Below, piece by piece: positions 15,012-24,252 of a stretch of 64,000 bases of DNA. The DNA is from Chloroflexota bacterium (lineage in GTDB: Bacteria > Chloroflexota > UBA6077 > JACCZL01). Under the pieces are notes generated by a model that was not told the origin of the DNA, did no database searches, and was given only the letters and a program-made list of their open reading frames with translations. Each line of letters begins with the position of its first letter. Position 1 is the first letter of the stretch. The position numbers and the translations under genes were made by a program. Location: assembly GCA_020845495.1 (NCBI GenBank), contig JADLFM010000062.1:62001-126000 (forward strand), read 5' to 3'.

Positions 15012-16511
15012 CTAGCGAAGCGGCGGTGCCACCACGTCGGCGGGGATCGGGCAGACGTAGGCTCGGCCACCCGTCTTCTCGCGAAGCTCCGCCTGGGCAC
15101 GTTCCAGAAGCCCGGGCGTCAGGATCGCGTCGAGCGCGGTCGCGGCGAGGGCCTTGGCGGTGTGGAGCATTGCTTTGTGGGCGCCCGCCGACTTGCCCTG
15201 GGCCACGACCTGCCAGCTATGCCCTGGCGTGCCGATCGCCCAGCAGGCACCGTACGCCTGTGCTGTCGGCGTGATCCAACTCACGTCGCCAACGTCGGTC
15301 GAACCAGCCCTCGCGAGCGGCGTCCCATCGAACGGCAGCAAGCCGGAGTGGAGTGGCAAGGCCGGGTCGACGTCTGCACCATACTGCATCAGACTCGATC
15401 GGATGTGCTCTTCGGTGAACGAGGTCCGGATCGCCTCGGCGAACGCGCGGTCCTGCGCGTCGAACGGCACGTCACCCAGATGCTTCAGGTTTTCGTAGAG
15501 ATCCATCTCGAGTGTGGTGTTCGGCAGTACGTCGGAGCACGCCTTGTCGATCTCGATCTGCACCTCGGTCTCGGTCATCAACGCAGCCCCCTGGGCTACC
15601 TTCGCGACTCGCTCGAAGAGCGCCTGAGCCTGTGCGACGTTTGGGCCACGGATCAGGTACAGCACCTCGGCATTCGCCTGCACCACGTTTGGCGACACTC
15701 CACCGCTATCGGTGATGGCGTAGTGGACTCGGCAGTCGAGCGGCATGTGCTCGCGCAGGTAGTTCACCCCCACGTTCATCAGTTCGACAGCATCCAACGC
15801 GCTGCGGCCGAGGTGCGGCGAGCCGGCCGCGTGGGACGCCTGCCCCCGGAAGCGGAAGTAGACCTGAATGTTCGCGAGCATCCGCACCGACATGACCGCG
15901 TTGAACGAGCCAGCGTGCCAGCACAAGGCTGCGTCCAGGTCGTCGAAGGCGCCATCGCGCGCCATATAGGTCTTGCCGGAGCCGCCTTCCTCGCCCGGGC
16001 AGCCGTAGTAGCGGACGGTGCCTTCCAGGCCGTTCGCCTCCAGGTACTCTTTAACGACCGTCGCGGCCAGCATCGAGCCGGCGCCGAGCAGGTTGTGACC
16101 GCAGCCCTGACCGGCCATGCCCGGTGTGACGGGCCGTGGCGTGGAAACCCCGGCCTCTTGACTCAATCCGGCGAGCGCGTCGAACTCCCCCAGGAAGCCG
16201 ATAACGGGGCGACCGTGCCCGGCCTCGGCCATGAAGGCAGTCGGCAGTCCGGCAACGTCTCGGGTCATCCGGAAGCCCTCAGCGTCCAGCATCTGGGTCT
16301 GGTCGGCAACCGCTCGCACCTCCTTGAAGCGGAGCTCGGCGTAGTCCCAGACCCGGTCGCTGAGCGCGATGTAGGCGTCGCGCTTGTGGTCGATGCGCTG
16401 TGCCACCCAGTCGCGCCGCGCCGCCCCATCGCCCGCCGTCGGACCCTGCCCGGAAGTCGCCGTGTCGCCCGACACCGCCCGTTCGCCCGCCCATACCTCG
16501 TCGGCCATCAT
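15012..16511 (-). CDS. M20-family amidohydrolase, AbgB-like
   Basis: A 499-residue M20 metallopeptidase of the p-aminobenzoyl-glutamate hydrolase subunit B type. Metal-site motifs are GFLGEFDALAGLSQ, GQGCGHNLLGAG and CPGEEGGSGKTYMARDG, the last with the catalytic Glu pair; a dimerisation (lid) domain follows with FRGQASHAAG. It should cleave an amide bond of a small N-acyl amino acid or aminobenzoyl-glutamate-like compound in the cytoplasm; the exact substrate is open. Two consecutive ATG codons (16511, 16508) are the likely starts; a GTG at 16520 would fall inside the tandem repeat upstream. No AbgA or AbgT partner is nearby. Confidence 0.9.
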   Translation of the reverse strand: MMADEVWAGERAVSGDTATSGQGPTAGDGAARRDWVAQRIDHKRDAYIALSDRVWDYAELRFKEVRAVADQTQMLDAEGFRMTRDVAGLPTAFMAEAGHGRPVIGFLGEFDALAGLSQEAGVSTPRPVTPGMAGQGCGHNLLGAGSMLAATVVKEYLEANGLEGTVRYYGCPGEEGGSGKTYMARDGAFDDLDAALCWHAGSFNAVMSVRMLANIQVYFRFRGQASHAAGSPHLGRSALDAVELMNVGVNYLREHMPLDCRVHYAITDSGGVSPNVVQANAEVLYLIRGPNVAQAQALFERVAKVAQGAALMTETEVQIEIDKACSDVLPNTTLEMDLYENLKHLGDVPFDAQDRAFAEAIRTSFTEEHIRSSLMQYGADVDPALPLHSGLLPFDGTPLARAGSTDVGDVSWITPTAQAYGACWAIGTPGHSWQVVAQGKSAGAHKAMLHTAKALAATALDAILTPGLLERAQAELREKTGGRAYVCPIPADVVAPPLR

Positions 16512-16517
16512 CGCCCT

Positions 16518-16617
16518 CACACTGTTCGTGGCACGTCATCGTCACACTATTCGTGGCACGTCGTCGTCACACTGTCCGTGGCACGTCGTCGTCGCACTGT
16601 TCGTGGCACGTCGTCGT
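16518..16617. repeat. Four tandem copies of a 25-bp unit
   Basis: Units lie at 16518-16542, 16543-16567, 16568-16592 and 16593-16617, each close to CACACTGTTCGTGGCACGTC plus a five-base tail, with one to three differences between copies. The array begins seven bases upstream of the likely peptidase start codon, exactly where its promoter and leader should be. Because 25 is not a multiple of three, the array is not coding. Confidence 0.9.
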
Positions 16618-16850
16618 CACTCGTCGACGGTACAGGCGTCGACGGTGCGTGCATCCGATGGTAGCGCTGCACCATGCCCAGAGTGCAGCGCTCCGGGTCA
16701 GGTCGGCTCTTCTCGGCGCAACGCTGTCACCCTGGCTGATGCCGGCCACAGGACGCTAATCCTATCCAGTCGCCCACGCCCTGCCCCGCTCGATCCAGGC
16801 AGCCGATGCGACGTCCGAGCCCTCGTTCGGGATCGTCCGTGGCAGCGTGA

Positions 16851-16876
16851 CGGCTACGTCGTGAGAAGCGTAGCCG
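16851..16876. terminator. Stem-loop downstream of the DHp gene
   Basis: CGGCTACG (16851-16858) pairs with CGTAGCCG (16869-16876) around a ten-base loop, about 65 bases beyond the leftward gene ending at 16942. It lacks a T-tract, so it is only a possible terminator. Apart from this and the tandem repeat, 16618-16941 shows nothing. Confidence 0.4.
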
Positions 16877-16941
16877 CGTCAGCGTCCGTCGCCGCCCAGA
16901 TCGGGGGGCACCACGACGCTGAGCCTCGCTACCGGTGGGAT

Positions 16942-17457
16942 TCAGTGCTGTACTGAGCGTCCCGACCGCTCGAGGTCGAGCGTGACACCAGCCGGGGTTC
17001 CCTTGGTGGCGACCCGAACGATGCGCTGGAATGCCTCAATGTGACGGGCAGCGGCATCGAGACTCGAGGCTGCGCCGGCGACGAAGTCGCGCAGGTGGGG
17101 CGGGAGATCAGGCTGCTCGTGCAGGAGGTCCACCAGCCCCACGGCGACCGCAAGGTCGTTGTTGAGTAGATGCGCCATCTCGCGCGCCGCCAGCCGAACG
17201 CCCTCGAGGCGCGCTCGCTCCACCGTGTCCAGATCGTGGAACGCCTCGTCTCGCGCGATCGCCGTCGGCTCGATCATCTCAGTCGGGCCGATAGCGGGCG
17301 GGAGCGAATCTGCCCAGGCGCTCCCGAGGACCGTCGAAGGCTCACCAGGAGCACGATGCGGCTGCTCGTAGGCCGTGCGCCCCGTTACCGCCTTCCGTGC
17401 GATCGCCATGATGCCTATCCGCTCCGCCGGTTCTACGCCGCTGCCCGCCATGGACAC
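16942..17457 (-). CDS. Orphan histidine-kinase DHp-domain protein
   Basis: A 171-residue protein whose residues 78-150 look like the dimerisation and phosphoacceptor domain of a sensor kinase: a helix with the H-box MAHLLNNDLAVAVG (His96), a short turn, and a second helix ending HIEAFQRIVRVA. There is no ATP-binding domain after it; the protein ends within 21 residues, and 420 bases downstream hold no kinase motif. The N-terminal 75 residues are Pro/Ala-rich without a clear fold and no membrane segment. It may be a phosphotransfer protein phosphorylated by another kinase, or the degraded front of a kinase. A shorter start at 17409 is possible. Confidence 0.6.
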   Translation of the reverse strand: MSMAGSGVEPAERIGIMAIARKAVTGRTAYEQPHRAPGEPSTVLGSAWADSLPPAIGPTEMIEPTAIARDEAFHDLDTVERARLEGVRLAAREMAHLLNNDLAVAVGLVDLLHEQPDLPPHLRDFVAGAASSLDAAARHIEAFQRIVRVATKGTPAGVTLDLERSGRSVQH

Positions 17458-17891
17458 TCTGGATGCTACCGTGACACGACCTCGACGTATAGGGGCACGC
17501 GCGTCCAGACCACCAGAAACGGGCGGTCGAGCATATCTGATTCACGATTGTGATACGCCTCCGCCTGCCACTCGCTCGGCGCGCTCGGGCCGGGTGCTTG
17601 CGCTGCCGGAAACAGCGCCCGACGTTAGGGAGCATCTCCGCGCGGAGGAGCCCATGTGCGTCACCTGTCACCCCGACGTCATCGCCTGGGGGTGCCTACA
17701 CGAGTGGCGCACTCGCGCTGGTGCGATGGAAGCGGTCGAGTACCATGTAACGGTCGTCCGCCGCTGTGGCTGGGTGCGGCACCCGCGCCGATACCGCGCC
17801 TCGTCGGCGGTGGGGGATCTCCGCACGGTGCCACAACAGGCTGGCAGCGCTAGACCTGTGTTGTCACTACACGGCCGGGAAAGAGTGAGCT
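17458..17891. other. Gene-poor stretch
   Basis: No convincing gene. The only suggestive point is an ATG at 17654 preceded by GGAGGAG, opening a frame with a CVTCH motif, but that frame runs deep into the next gene and loses protein character, so I do not call it. The end of the stretch must hold the promoter of the oxidase gene at 17892, but I see no clear boxes. Confidence 0.5.
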
Positions 17892-19064
17892 ATGGACGTC
17901 TCGATCGAGGATCTCCGTCAGCGGGCACGCCGCCGCCTCCCTCGTGCCCTGTTCGACTTCGTGGACGGCGGCGGCGAAGACGAGGTGACGCTACGCGAGA
18001 ACCGCACCGCCTTCGAACGCATCACCTTCCGGCCCCGCGCACTCGTCGACGTGTCGCGACGCGATCAGCGGACGACGGTCCTCGGTCAGTCACTCTCGAC
18101 GCCGATCGTGCTCGCGCCGGCCGGTATGCCCGGGCTGCTCTGGCCACGCGGCGAGATTGAGGCCGCCCGAGCTGCCGCGCACCTGGGTACGATCTACACC
18201 CTACCCACACGCGCGACCTGTGCTATCGAGGACGTCGCCGACGCGACGCGCGGACACCTCTGGTTCCAGGTCTACGTCTGGAAGGACCGCGAATACACCC
18301 GTCGACTGGTCGAACGGGCGGCGGCGGTTGGGGCGAAGGCGATGTTCTTGACCGTCGACGTACAGGTCGTCAGTCAGCGCGAACGCGACCTTCGCAACGG
18401 CTTCACCGTGCCGCCGAAGGTCACCATCGCGAACGCGCTCGACACCCTCCGTCGCGTGACCTGGATGCGCCGCGTCTTGATGGGACCGAAGATCACCGAC
18501 CGCAATTTCCTGGGGCTCCGTCACGCCGCCGGCGGCAGCGATCTGATCAAGCTTGGAGGGTACGTCACGAGCCTGCATGACCAGTCCGTCTCCTGGGATG
18601 ACTTCCGCTGGTTCCGCTCGCTCTGGTCCGGGCCGCTGGTCGTCAAAGGCATCGTGACGGCCGAGGACGCACGTCGCGCTGTGGATCTGGGGGCGGATGG
18701 GGTCGTGGTCTCGAATCACGGCGGGCGGCAACTGGATTACCTGCCAACGTCTGTCGAAGCGCTCCCAGAGGTCGTCGACGCAGTGGGGCACCGGGTGGAC
18801 GTGCTGCTCGATAGCGGTATTCGGCGCGGCTCCGACGCCGTCAAGGCGCTTGCCCTCGGCGCGAAAGCCTGCATGATCGGGCGGCCATATCTGTGGGGCC
18901 TGGCCGTCGACGGGCAAGCGGGCGCCGAACGGGCGATCGAGATCTTGCGCGCCGAGATCGATCGGACCCAGGGGCTCCTCGGCCGGCCGACACTCGCCGA
19001 TCTGGATCGGTCGGCGCTCCGCCTCGACCCCGCGTTGGCGCGTGAGTCGGTCGTGGCCGGCTGA
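17892..19064 (+). CDS. FMN-dependent alpha-hydroxy-acid oxidase/dehydrogenase (copy 1)
   Basis: A 390-residue TIM-barrel flavoenzyme of the lactate oxidase / glycolate oxidase / L-lactate dehydrogenase family. Visible signatures: LPRALFDFVDGGGEDEVTLR at the start, PAGMPGLLWPRGE, the active-site lysine strand LVVKGI and the catalytic His and Arg in SNHGGRQLDYLP (about residue 278), followed by the flavin phosphate loop DSGIRRGSDAVKALALGAKA. It oxidises a small 2-hydroxy acid with FMN; substrate unresolved. A purine-rich ribosome site GGAAAGAG precedes the ATG. A paralogue lies 254 bases downstream in the same direction. Confidence 0.94.
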   Translation: MDVSIEDLRQRARRRLPRALFDFVDGGGEDEVTLRENRTAFERITFRPRALVDVSRRDQRTTVLGQSLSTPIVLAPAGMPGLLWPRGEIEAARAAAHLGTIYTLPTRATCAIEDVADATRGHLWFQVYVWKDREYTRRLVERAAAVGAKAMFLTVDVQVVSQRERDLRNGFTVPPKVTIANALDTLRRVTWMRRVLMGPKITDRNFLGLRHAAGGSDLIKLGGYVTSLHDQSVSWDDFRWFRSLWSGPLVVKGIVTAEDARRAVDLGADGVVVSNHGGRQLDYLPTSVEALPEVVDAVGHRVDVLLDSGIRRGSDAVKALALGAKACMIGRPYLWGLAVDGQAGAERAIEILRAEIDRTQGLLGRPTLADLDRSALRLDPALARESVVAG

Positions 19065-19075
19065 GCATGCCTCGG

Positions 19076-19109
19076 ACAGACCGTCCTACAGAACAGACCA
19101 TCCTACAGA
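19076..19109. repeat. 17-bp tandem duplication
   Basis: ACAGACCGTCCTACAGA at 19076-19092 is repeated at 19093-19109 with one change. It starts 11 bases after the stop of the first oxidase gene. The rest of the 254-base space to the next gene shows nothing else. Confidence 0.75.
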
Positions 19110-19318
19110 TAGGGGCCCGGGCGTGCGCCACAGCCGCCCTCCACCCGGCCACGTGGTCCAGAGTGGCCAACCGTCCCGCCGGCTTGTGCCAACCGTCATC
19201 GTTCCAGGACTGATACCCTCACCGTCCTGCAACGTACTGCAACCTGCCGCTCAGACTGCCGTCCCATACTGCCAGCCCCATCGACGGGGCGCCGGGTCCC
19301 AGGGAGAGCCAACCGCCA

Positions 19319-20518
19319 ATGGCCATCAATATCGACGACCTTCGCCGCATCGCTCGACGCCGCCTGCCTCGCGCCGTCTTCGATTTTGTGGACGGCGGTG
19401 CCGAGGACGAGACGACCCTGCGCGCTAACCGCCTCGCCTTCCAGCACCTGACCTTTCGTCCGCGAGCCCTGGTGGACGTCTCGGAGCGGGACCAGCGCAC
19501 GACCGTGCTGGGGCAGCCAGTGTCGATGCCCCTCATCCTGGCTCCGACCGGACTGGCTGGCATGGTCTGGCCGCGTGGCGAAATCGAGGCGGCTCGGGCG
19601 GCGGCGCGGCGGGGCATCATCTACACCGTCAGCACCCATGCCGCCTGCTCGATCGAAGAGATCGCCGAGGCAACGAGCGGGCCGCTCTGGTTCCAGTTGT
19701 ACGTGTTGCGCGACCGTGACCTGACCCGCTCGCTCGTCGAGCGGGCGAAGGCGGCCGGCTACCGCGCTCTGTGCCTCACCATCGACGTACCGATCCTCGG
19801 GCAGCGCGAACGCGACCTGCGAAACGGTGCGACGATCCCGCCAAAGATCACCGTCCGCAACGCCGTCGATGCGCTTCAGCGGATCGCCTGGATTCGTGGC
19901 GTGCTCCGAGGACCGGGCATCACGTTCAAGAACTTCGTCGGCGCCCAGGTGGGCCTGGGGAGCGATCCGGTCGCGCTCTGGCAGTTCATTAGCCGTCAGC
20001 ACGATCCATCCGTCGACTGGGACGATCTTGACTGGTTCCGCTCGATCTGGTCCGGCCCGCTTGCGGTCAAGGGGATCATGACCGGCGAAGACGCCCGTCG
20101 TGCCGTCGAACACGGCGTCGATGCCATCATCGTCTCGAATCACGGCGGTCGGCAACTGGATGGCCTGCCCGCCTCCATCGAGGTCCTTCCCGAGGTGGCG
20201 GACGCGGTTGGCGATCGTGCCGAGGTCATCCTGGACGGCGGCATCCGTCGCGGCACCGACGTGGTCAAGGCCATCGCGCTGGGCGCCCGCGCCTGCACGA
20301 TCGGGCGCCCGCTCCTGTATGGGCTAGCCGCCGGCGGCGCAGCAGGCGTGGACCGCGCCATCGAGATTCTCTACAACGAGATCGATCGAGCACTCGGACT
20401 GATCGGCCGGCCTCGTCTCGCTGACGTCGATCGTTCGGCTGTCCGACTGGCCGGGTCCTACCTGGCCGACCTGGAGCGCCGAGGGGCGCCGCTCGGCATC
20501 CATCAACCGGCCAGGTAG
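19319..20518 (+). CDS. FMN-dependent alpha-hydroxy-acid oxidase/dehydrogenase (copy 2)
   Basis: A 399-residue paralogue of the preceding gene; the two align along their whole length and share most motif residues (LPRAVFDFVDGGAEDETTLR, LAVKGIMTGEDARRAVEHG, SNHGGRQLDGLP, DGGIRRGTDVVKAIALGARA). All catalytic positions are kept, so both copies should be active. Differences cluster in the loop after residue 170 and near the substrate pocket (Thr-Arg versus Thr-His in the strand ending TYTLPTRA / YTVSTHAA), which suggests different substrates rather than simple dosage. Start ATG follows a GGGAGAG site. The C-terminus is about nine residues longer than copy 1. Confidence 0.94.
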   Translation: MAINIDDLRRIARRRLPRAVFDFVDGGAEDETTLRANRLAFQHLTFRPRALVDVSERDQRTTVLGQPVSMPLILAPTGLAGMVWPRGEIEAARAAARRGIIYTVSTHAACSIEEIAEATSGPLWFQLYVLRDRDLTRSLVERAKAAGYRALCLTIDVPILGQRERDLRNGATIPPKITVRNAVDALQRIAWIRGVLRGPGITFKNFVGAQVGLGSDPVALWQFISRQHDPSVDWDDLDWFRSIWSGPLAVKGIMTGEDARRAVEHGVDAIIVSNHGGRQLDGLPASIEVLPEVADAVGDRAEVILDGGIRRGTDVVKAIALGARACTIGRPLLYGLAAGGAAGVDRAIEILYNEIDRALGLIGRPRLADVDRSAVRLAGSYLADLERRGAPLGIHQPAR

Positions 20519-20587
20519 CGCCAGGCGCCCTGGCTCCAGGAACAGGCGTGAAGCCTCTGCCCGGTTGCCTCTGCATTCGTGCGGGTA

Positions 20588-21805
20588 TCAGCAGGAGACG
20601 CGTAGACCGCCTCGATAGTCATACGACCGGCCGTTGACCACGACACTCAGAGTACGATCGTTGCCGGGCTTGACCGACGCGGGGACAGTCACTCGGATTG
20701 CATCGGTCTCCCATGACGTGACGCTCGCCTCGACCCCAGAAATCAGGACTTTACCGTCAACCTCCCGACGGCTCGGGCCGAAGTTGCGCCCGCTGACGGT
20801 GAGTGGCTGACGGCAGGTAGCTGACTCTGGCTCGATGCCCGAGACGGTGGCAGGGCCGAGCGTCGGAGTCGGCGCCGGCGTCTCGGTCGGGTCCGGCCGT
20901 GGCGTCTGCGTCGGGCGTGGCGTGCGGATCGGGACTGGAGTGTCGGTCGCCTCACGGGTGGCGGTAGGCTCTCGGGTCGGCGTCGGTTCTCGGGTGAACG
21001 TCGGCGTGCGCGTCGCAGTTGGGTCGCGCATCGTCGTCGATTCTCGGGTGGAGGCCGACTCCCGAGTCGGTGTCGGCTCGCGCGGCGTTCGGGTCGGTCG
21101 GGGTGTACCCGATGGTGTCTGGGCCGCTCCATGTGCTGTCACGGCGTCCGCGACTGTCCCAGGTGTGGACGCGTCAACTGAGACGCTCAGCGCGCCGCCG
21201 GGCGCCGCCCTCTCGTCCGGGGCCGGCATGCCAACGTCCTCCACGCCTCCTGTCAACGGCCCCCCGTGTACCCAGGCAGGACCGGCCGGCGAGAACAGTG
21301 GTGGCATCCGTCCGTCACGAGCCACGCTCGGCACCGAGACCCCAGGCTCCGGCGGGACCGGTTCGCTCGCGGCAGTTGCGCCTGCCGGGACCACGACCGC
21401 CGACGCGCAGGGGGTCTCGATGCCGCCTGGGTCGACGACCGAGAAGACGTACGTTCGTGGCTCCCGCACGCCATCGAGAACGGGCAACTCCCAGATGTAC
21501 AGGTCGCCCTCGTCAGTGGTGACCCTCGACGCCGGCAGTTCCAGACCACCGAGCCGACTAGTGGAATGCGGGGATGTCGAGGACGCCTGAATCCAGAAGG
21601 ATCGTCCGATTGGAGGCTCGGCCGGCGCGATAGTCAGGCGTTCGTCGCCGAAACACCCTGTTGGCGCAGCCTGCGCGAAGGCCCGAGCCGGTGCGGCCGC
21701 GGGGTTAGCCACAGTGAACCACACGGACCACAGCAGCACCAGAACCCCACCGAATCGAGCGAACAGGCATGGACGGTGACTGCCGTGACCCGACTGGTTG
21801 CCCAC
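20588..21805 (-). CDS. Secreted protein with Thr/Pro/Arg repeat linker and IPT/TIG-like domain
   Basis: A 405-residue exported protein. Residues 1-45 form a signal peptide or anchor (GGVLVLLWSVWFTVANPAAA). An N-terminal beta-rich domain follows (to about residue 140), then a Pro/Ser/Gly-rich region, then about 80 residues of degenerate repeats of the type PTxTREP. The last 80 residues (TVSGIEPESATCRQPLTVSG onward, ending in Cys) look like an IPT/TIG immunoglobulin-like domain. The build suits a cell-surface protein with a stalk. It starts with GTG. Function unknown; no sortase motif is seen. Confidence 0.75.
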   Translation of the reverse strand: MGNQSGHGSHRPCLFARFGGVLVLLWSVWFTVANPAAAPARAFAQAAPTGCFGDERLTIAPAEPPIGRSFWIQASSTSPHSTSRLGGLELPASRVTTDEGDLYIWELPVLDGVREPRTYVFSVVDPGGIETPCASAVVVPAGATAASEPVPPEPGVSVPSVARDGRMPPLFSPAGPAWVHGGPLTGGVEDVGMPAPDERAAPGGALSVSVDASTPGTVADAVTAHGAAQTPSGTPRPTRTPREPTPTRESASTRESTTMRDPTATRTPTFTREPTPTREPTATREATDTPVPIRTPRPTQTPRPDPTETPAPTPTLGPATVSGIEPESATCRQPLTVSGRNFGPSRREVDGKVLISGVEASVTSWETDAIRVTVPASVKPGNDRTLSVVVNGRSYDYRGGLRVSC

Positions 21806-22010
21806 CCTGCGAGTCCTCCGATGACGGATCGGCGCCCGCCGGCCCGCTGGGCAACGACCCGCCCAACCACGGCGTTACGGCCCGGTCACAAACACCGCAC
21901 AAACTCATCACAACCGCAGCCTGCCCAGACTATCACGAGTGTCGTGATGATGCAAGCCCGGAGTGGGCTCCTCGCGACACGCCACGCGATACTCTCGGCC
22001 CGTTCTCCAC

Positions 22011-22958
22011 TCAGCCTGGTTGTCGCAATCGCCGTGGCCGCAGCCGGCGGGGCCGGTTGACGAGCCACAGGCCGAACAGGATCGCCACCCCGCAGACATA
22101 GGTCAGGACCGTCGGGTGTTCCCCGAGGGTGAAGGCGGCCATGACTGCCGTCATCGGCGGCTGAAGGTACGAGTAGGAGATGGCCTGTGAGGCAGACACA
22201 TCGCGCAACGCGTAGCCGTACATCACCTGGCTCAACGCCGTGGTCCCGAAGGCGAGGTACAGGATGCCAACCCAGGTTGGCCAGGGCCACGAGCCAGCAT
22301 CAAGCAGTGCCTGCCACGCTCCTAGCGGGATCGAACCAGTCCAGAGCGAGCCGAGCGCGAAGACGTGTGCGCCGCTCAGGATCAGCAGCGGGGGCCGGTA
22401 GGCCAGCAGCGGCTTCCCGAAAATCGTGTAGATGGCCCAGGTCAGTTGAGAGAGCATGATGAGCGAGCTCCCGACCAGTACCGGCGTGTCGGGCGCGGCC
22501 AACTGACCGTTCGTGGCGAGGACCGCTGCCCCGCCAAAAGCGATGGCCGTGCCAAGCGCACGAACGGCGCCAAGCGTCTCGCGGAAGACGAGCCACGAGA
22601 CGATCACCGCGATTGGCGGGCCCGTCATCTGCATCAAAGCGGCATAGGTCGCGGGCGTCCCATCCAGTCCGAGGGTGTACAGCAGACCGCTTGTCCCGAC
22701 GCCCACCAATCCGATCACAGCAATCCGCTGCCACTCGAACTGCTTGAGCGGCGCGTTGACCCGCAACAGCACCACGAAGATGGGGACATGAAAGGTGAGC
22801 ACGGCTATGCTGAAGCGCACCAGCGCGAGCGGCGCTGGCGCGACATCACGCAGGATCAGTTTCGAGACGACGGTGTTGCTCGACCAGATCAGGACGACGA
22901 CGAACAGCAGCAGGTGGGGCAGCCACCAACGACCTCGCTCGTCCGGGCAAGCCAGCAT
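22011..22958 (-). CDS. DMT/EamA-family transporter
   Basis: A 315-residue membrane protein with ten predicted helices arranged as two EamA repeats: the first opens LFVVVLIWSSNTVVSKLIL, the second ends YSYLQPPMTAVMAAFTLGE, the usual EamA end motif (Y-x-P-x-x-x-x-x-x-x-x-x-GE). Members export amino acids, nucleosides or other metabolites; substrate unknown. The C-terminus is strongly basic (RPRRLRPRRLRQPG), as expected for a cytoplasmic tail. It stands alone between the secreted protein and maf, all leftward. Confidence 0.9.
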   Translation of the reverse strand: MLACPDERGRWWLPHLLLFVVVLIWSSNTVVSKLILRDVAPAPLALVRFSIAVLTFHVPIFVVLLRVNAPLKQFEWQRIAVIGLVGVGTSGLLYTLGLDGTPATYAALMQMTGPPIAVIVSWLVFRETLGAVRALGTAIAFGGAAVLATNGQLAAPDTPVLVGSSLIMLSQLTWAIYTIFGKPLLAYRPPLLILSGAHVFALGSLWTGSIPLGAWQALLDAGSWPWPTWVGILYLAFGTTALSQVMYGYALRDVSASQAISYSYLQPPMTAVMAAFTLGEHPTVLTYVCGVAILFGLWLVNRPRRLRPRRLRQPG

Positions 22959-23097
22959 GTTGCCATTCTACGCGGCCAGCAGCGGCGAGGTATCCGTCAT
23001 CAGGCGTCAGTCGTCAGCGGTTGATGTCGAGGGCCCCTTGCTCCTGGCCTCCGACGACTGACGACTCGCCGCTCCCCCCTCACCGCTCGCCGCTCCG

Positions 23098-23811
23098 TCA
23101 GGCTGGCGGTTCGACGGCGCGGGCACGCACACAGAGATCGCAGCCACGCCCGTCGACGCCAGCCCCACCTGGTCCGGATGGCGGTCCGGGCGGGCCGCTA
23201 GGGGTCTGCCCGCAGGCAGCGATCTGGCGGCGTGCCTCGCACAGGGGGAGGCCAACGACGTTCGGGTAGCACCCCACGATTCGGGCAACTGGGTGAAATG
23301 TGGGATCCTGGATCGCGTAGCCGCCCGCCTTGTCGAACGGACGGCCGCTCGCGATGTATGCCTCGATTTCGCCGTCACCATACTCACGCATGGCAACCAG
23401 GGTCTCGATGGCGCCCGCTACGAGTACTCGTCCCGCCTGTGCCACCGCGACGCCCGTGATGACACGGTGCTCGCGCCCGCGCAAGTCGCGGAGCATCATC
23501 CGAGCTTCCTCGCCGTCGGCCGGCTTGGCAAGTAGCCTGTCGTCCAGCGCGACCACGGTGTCTGCCCCAAGGACGAGCGCCGCGGACTGTCCGCCTGCGA
23601 GCGCCGCCGCCTTGGCCTGAGCGAGCCGCAGCGCCAGGCCATCCGGCCTTTCACATGGTCGAGGCGTCTCGTCAACGTCCGCAACGGCCGTGGAGAACGG
23701 GAGCTCGAGCAGCGCCAGCAGGTGTCGCCGCCGCGGTGAAGCCGAGCCCAGCACGAGCCGGCTCCCCGCGTCAGGAGGTTCCAGGTTCAGGCTCGCCGTG
23801 GGGTCGAGCAT
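23098..23811 (-). CDS. maf: Maf-type nucleotide pyrophosphatase
   Basis: A 237-residue Maf protein. Signatures: LGSASPRRRHLLALL (residues 21-35), the catalytic Asp in VLGADTVVALDD, the KPADGEEARMMLRDLRGREH helix and FDKAGGYAIQD. Maf proteins hydrolyse non-canonical or modified nucleoside triphosphates such as dTTP/UTP analogues, a house-cleaning role. The core ends near residue 200; the last 35 residues are a Gly/Pro-rich tail with two Cys in CDLC that is unusual for the family. A GGAG precedes the ATG. Confidence 0.92.
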   Translation of the reverse strand: MLDPTASLNLEPPDAGSRLVLGSASPRRRHLLALLELPFSTAVADVDETPRPCERPDGLALRLAQAKAAALAGGQSAALVLGADTVVALDDRLLAKPADGEEARMMLRDLRGREHRVITGVAVAQAGRVLVAGAIETLVAMREYGDGEIEAYIASGRPFDKAGGYAIQDPTFHPVARIVGCYPNVVGLPLCEARRQIAACGQTPSGPPGPPSGPGGAGVDGRGCDLCVRARAVEPPA

Positions 23812-24206
23812 AGCTGTCTCCGAGTTGTAGCGTGTCTTGCCCGGATGTCGTTCGGCCAGATGTCTTTACGGTCGGATGTCTCTCGACTCGATGTGCGTCG
23901 TCCTGACGTGTTCTGCTGACAGCCGCTCCGCTAACGGCCGCTCCATCGCGCTGGGTAGTGCGCCACCGAGCCGCCGGCTCGTCTCAGACCGGCAGATGCT
24001 GGCGCCAGCACCACCAGGTCGGTGCGATGCGCTGTGACGTTCCCACGAGTTTCACACAACCAACGTGGAACCGCATCATTCAGATGTGTACCTGCCGCGT
24101 ATTGACAGCGTTTGACGTCACACTGGCGAGACTCCATCGCAAGAAAATCGCAACCGCACGCGCCAACAATCGCCGCTCACAGTCCCTGTATCTCACTTCT
24201 GCGTCT

Positions 24207-24235
24207 TTGACAGGTACCCGCGATTGCAGTATCAT
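24207..24235 (+). promoter_or_regulatory. Strong sigma70-type promoter
   Basis: TTGACA (24207-24212) and TATCAT (24230-24235) are spaced by exactly 17 bases, predicting transcription from about 24242 into the membrane glycosyltransferase gene. The 440-base stretch 23812-24252 contains this promoter and nothing else that I can support. Confidence 0.7.
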
Positions 24236-24252
24236 GCTTTGGTCGAGGGTCC

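Noticed and set aside
17654..17890. Possible small gene with CVTCH motif and GGAGGAG before its ATG
   Set aside because: The frame has no stop before the oxidase gene, runs 270 bases into it, and only the first 40 codons look protein-like; CxxCH here is likely chance.
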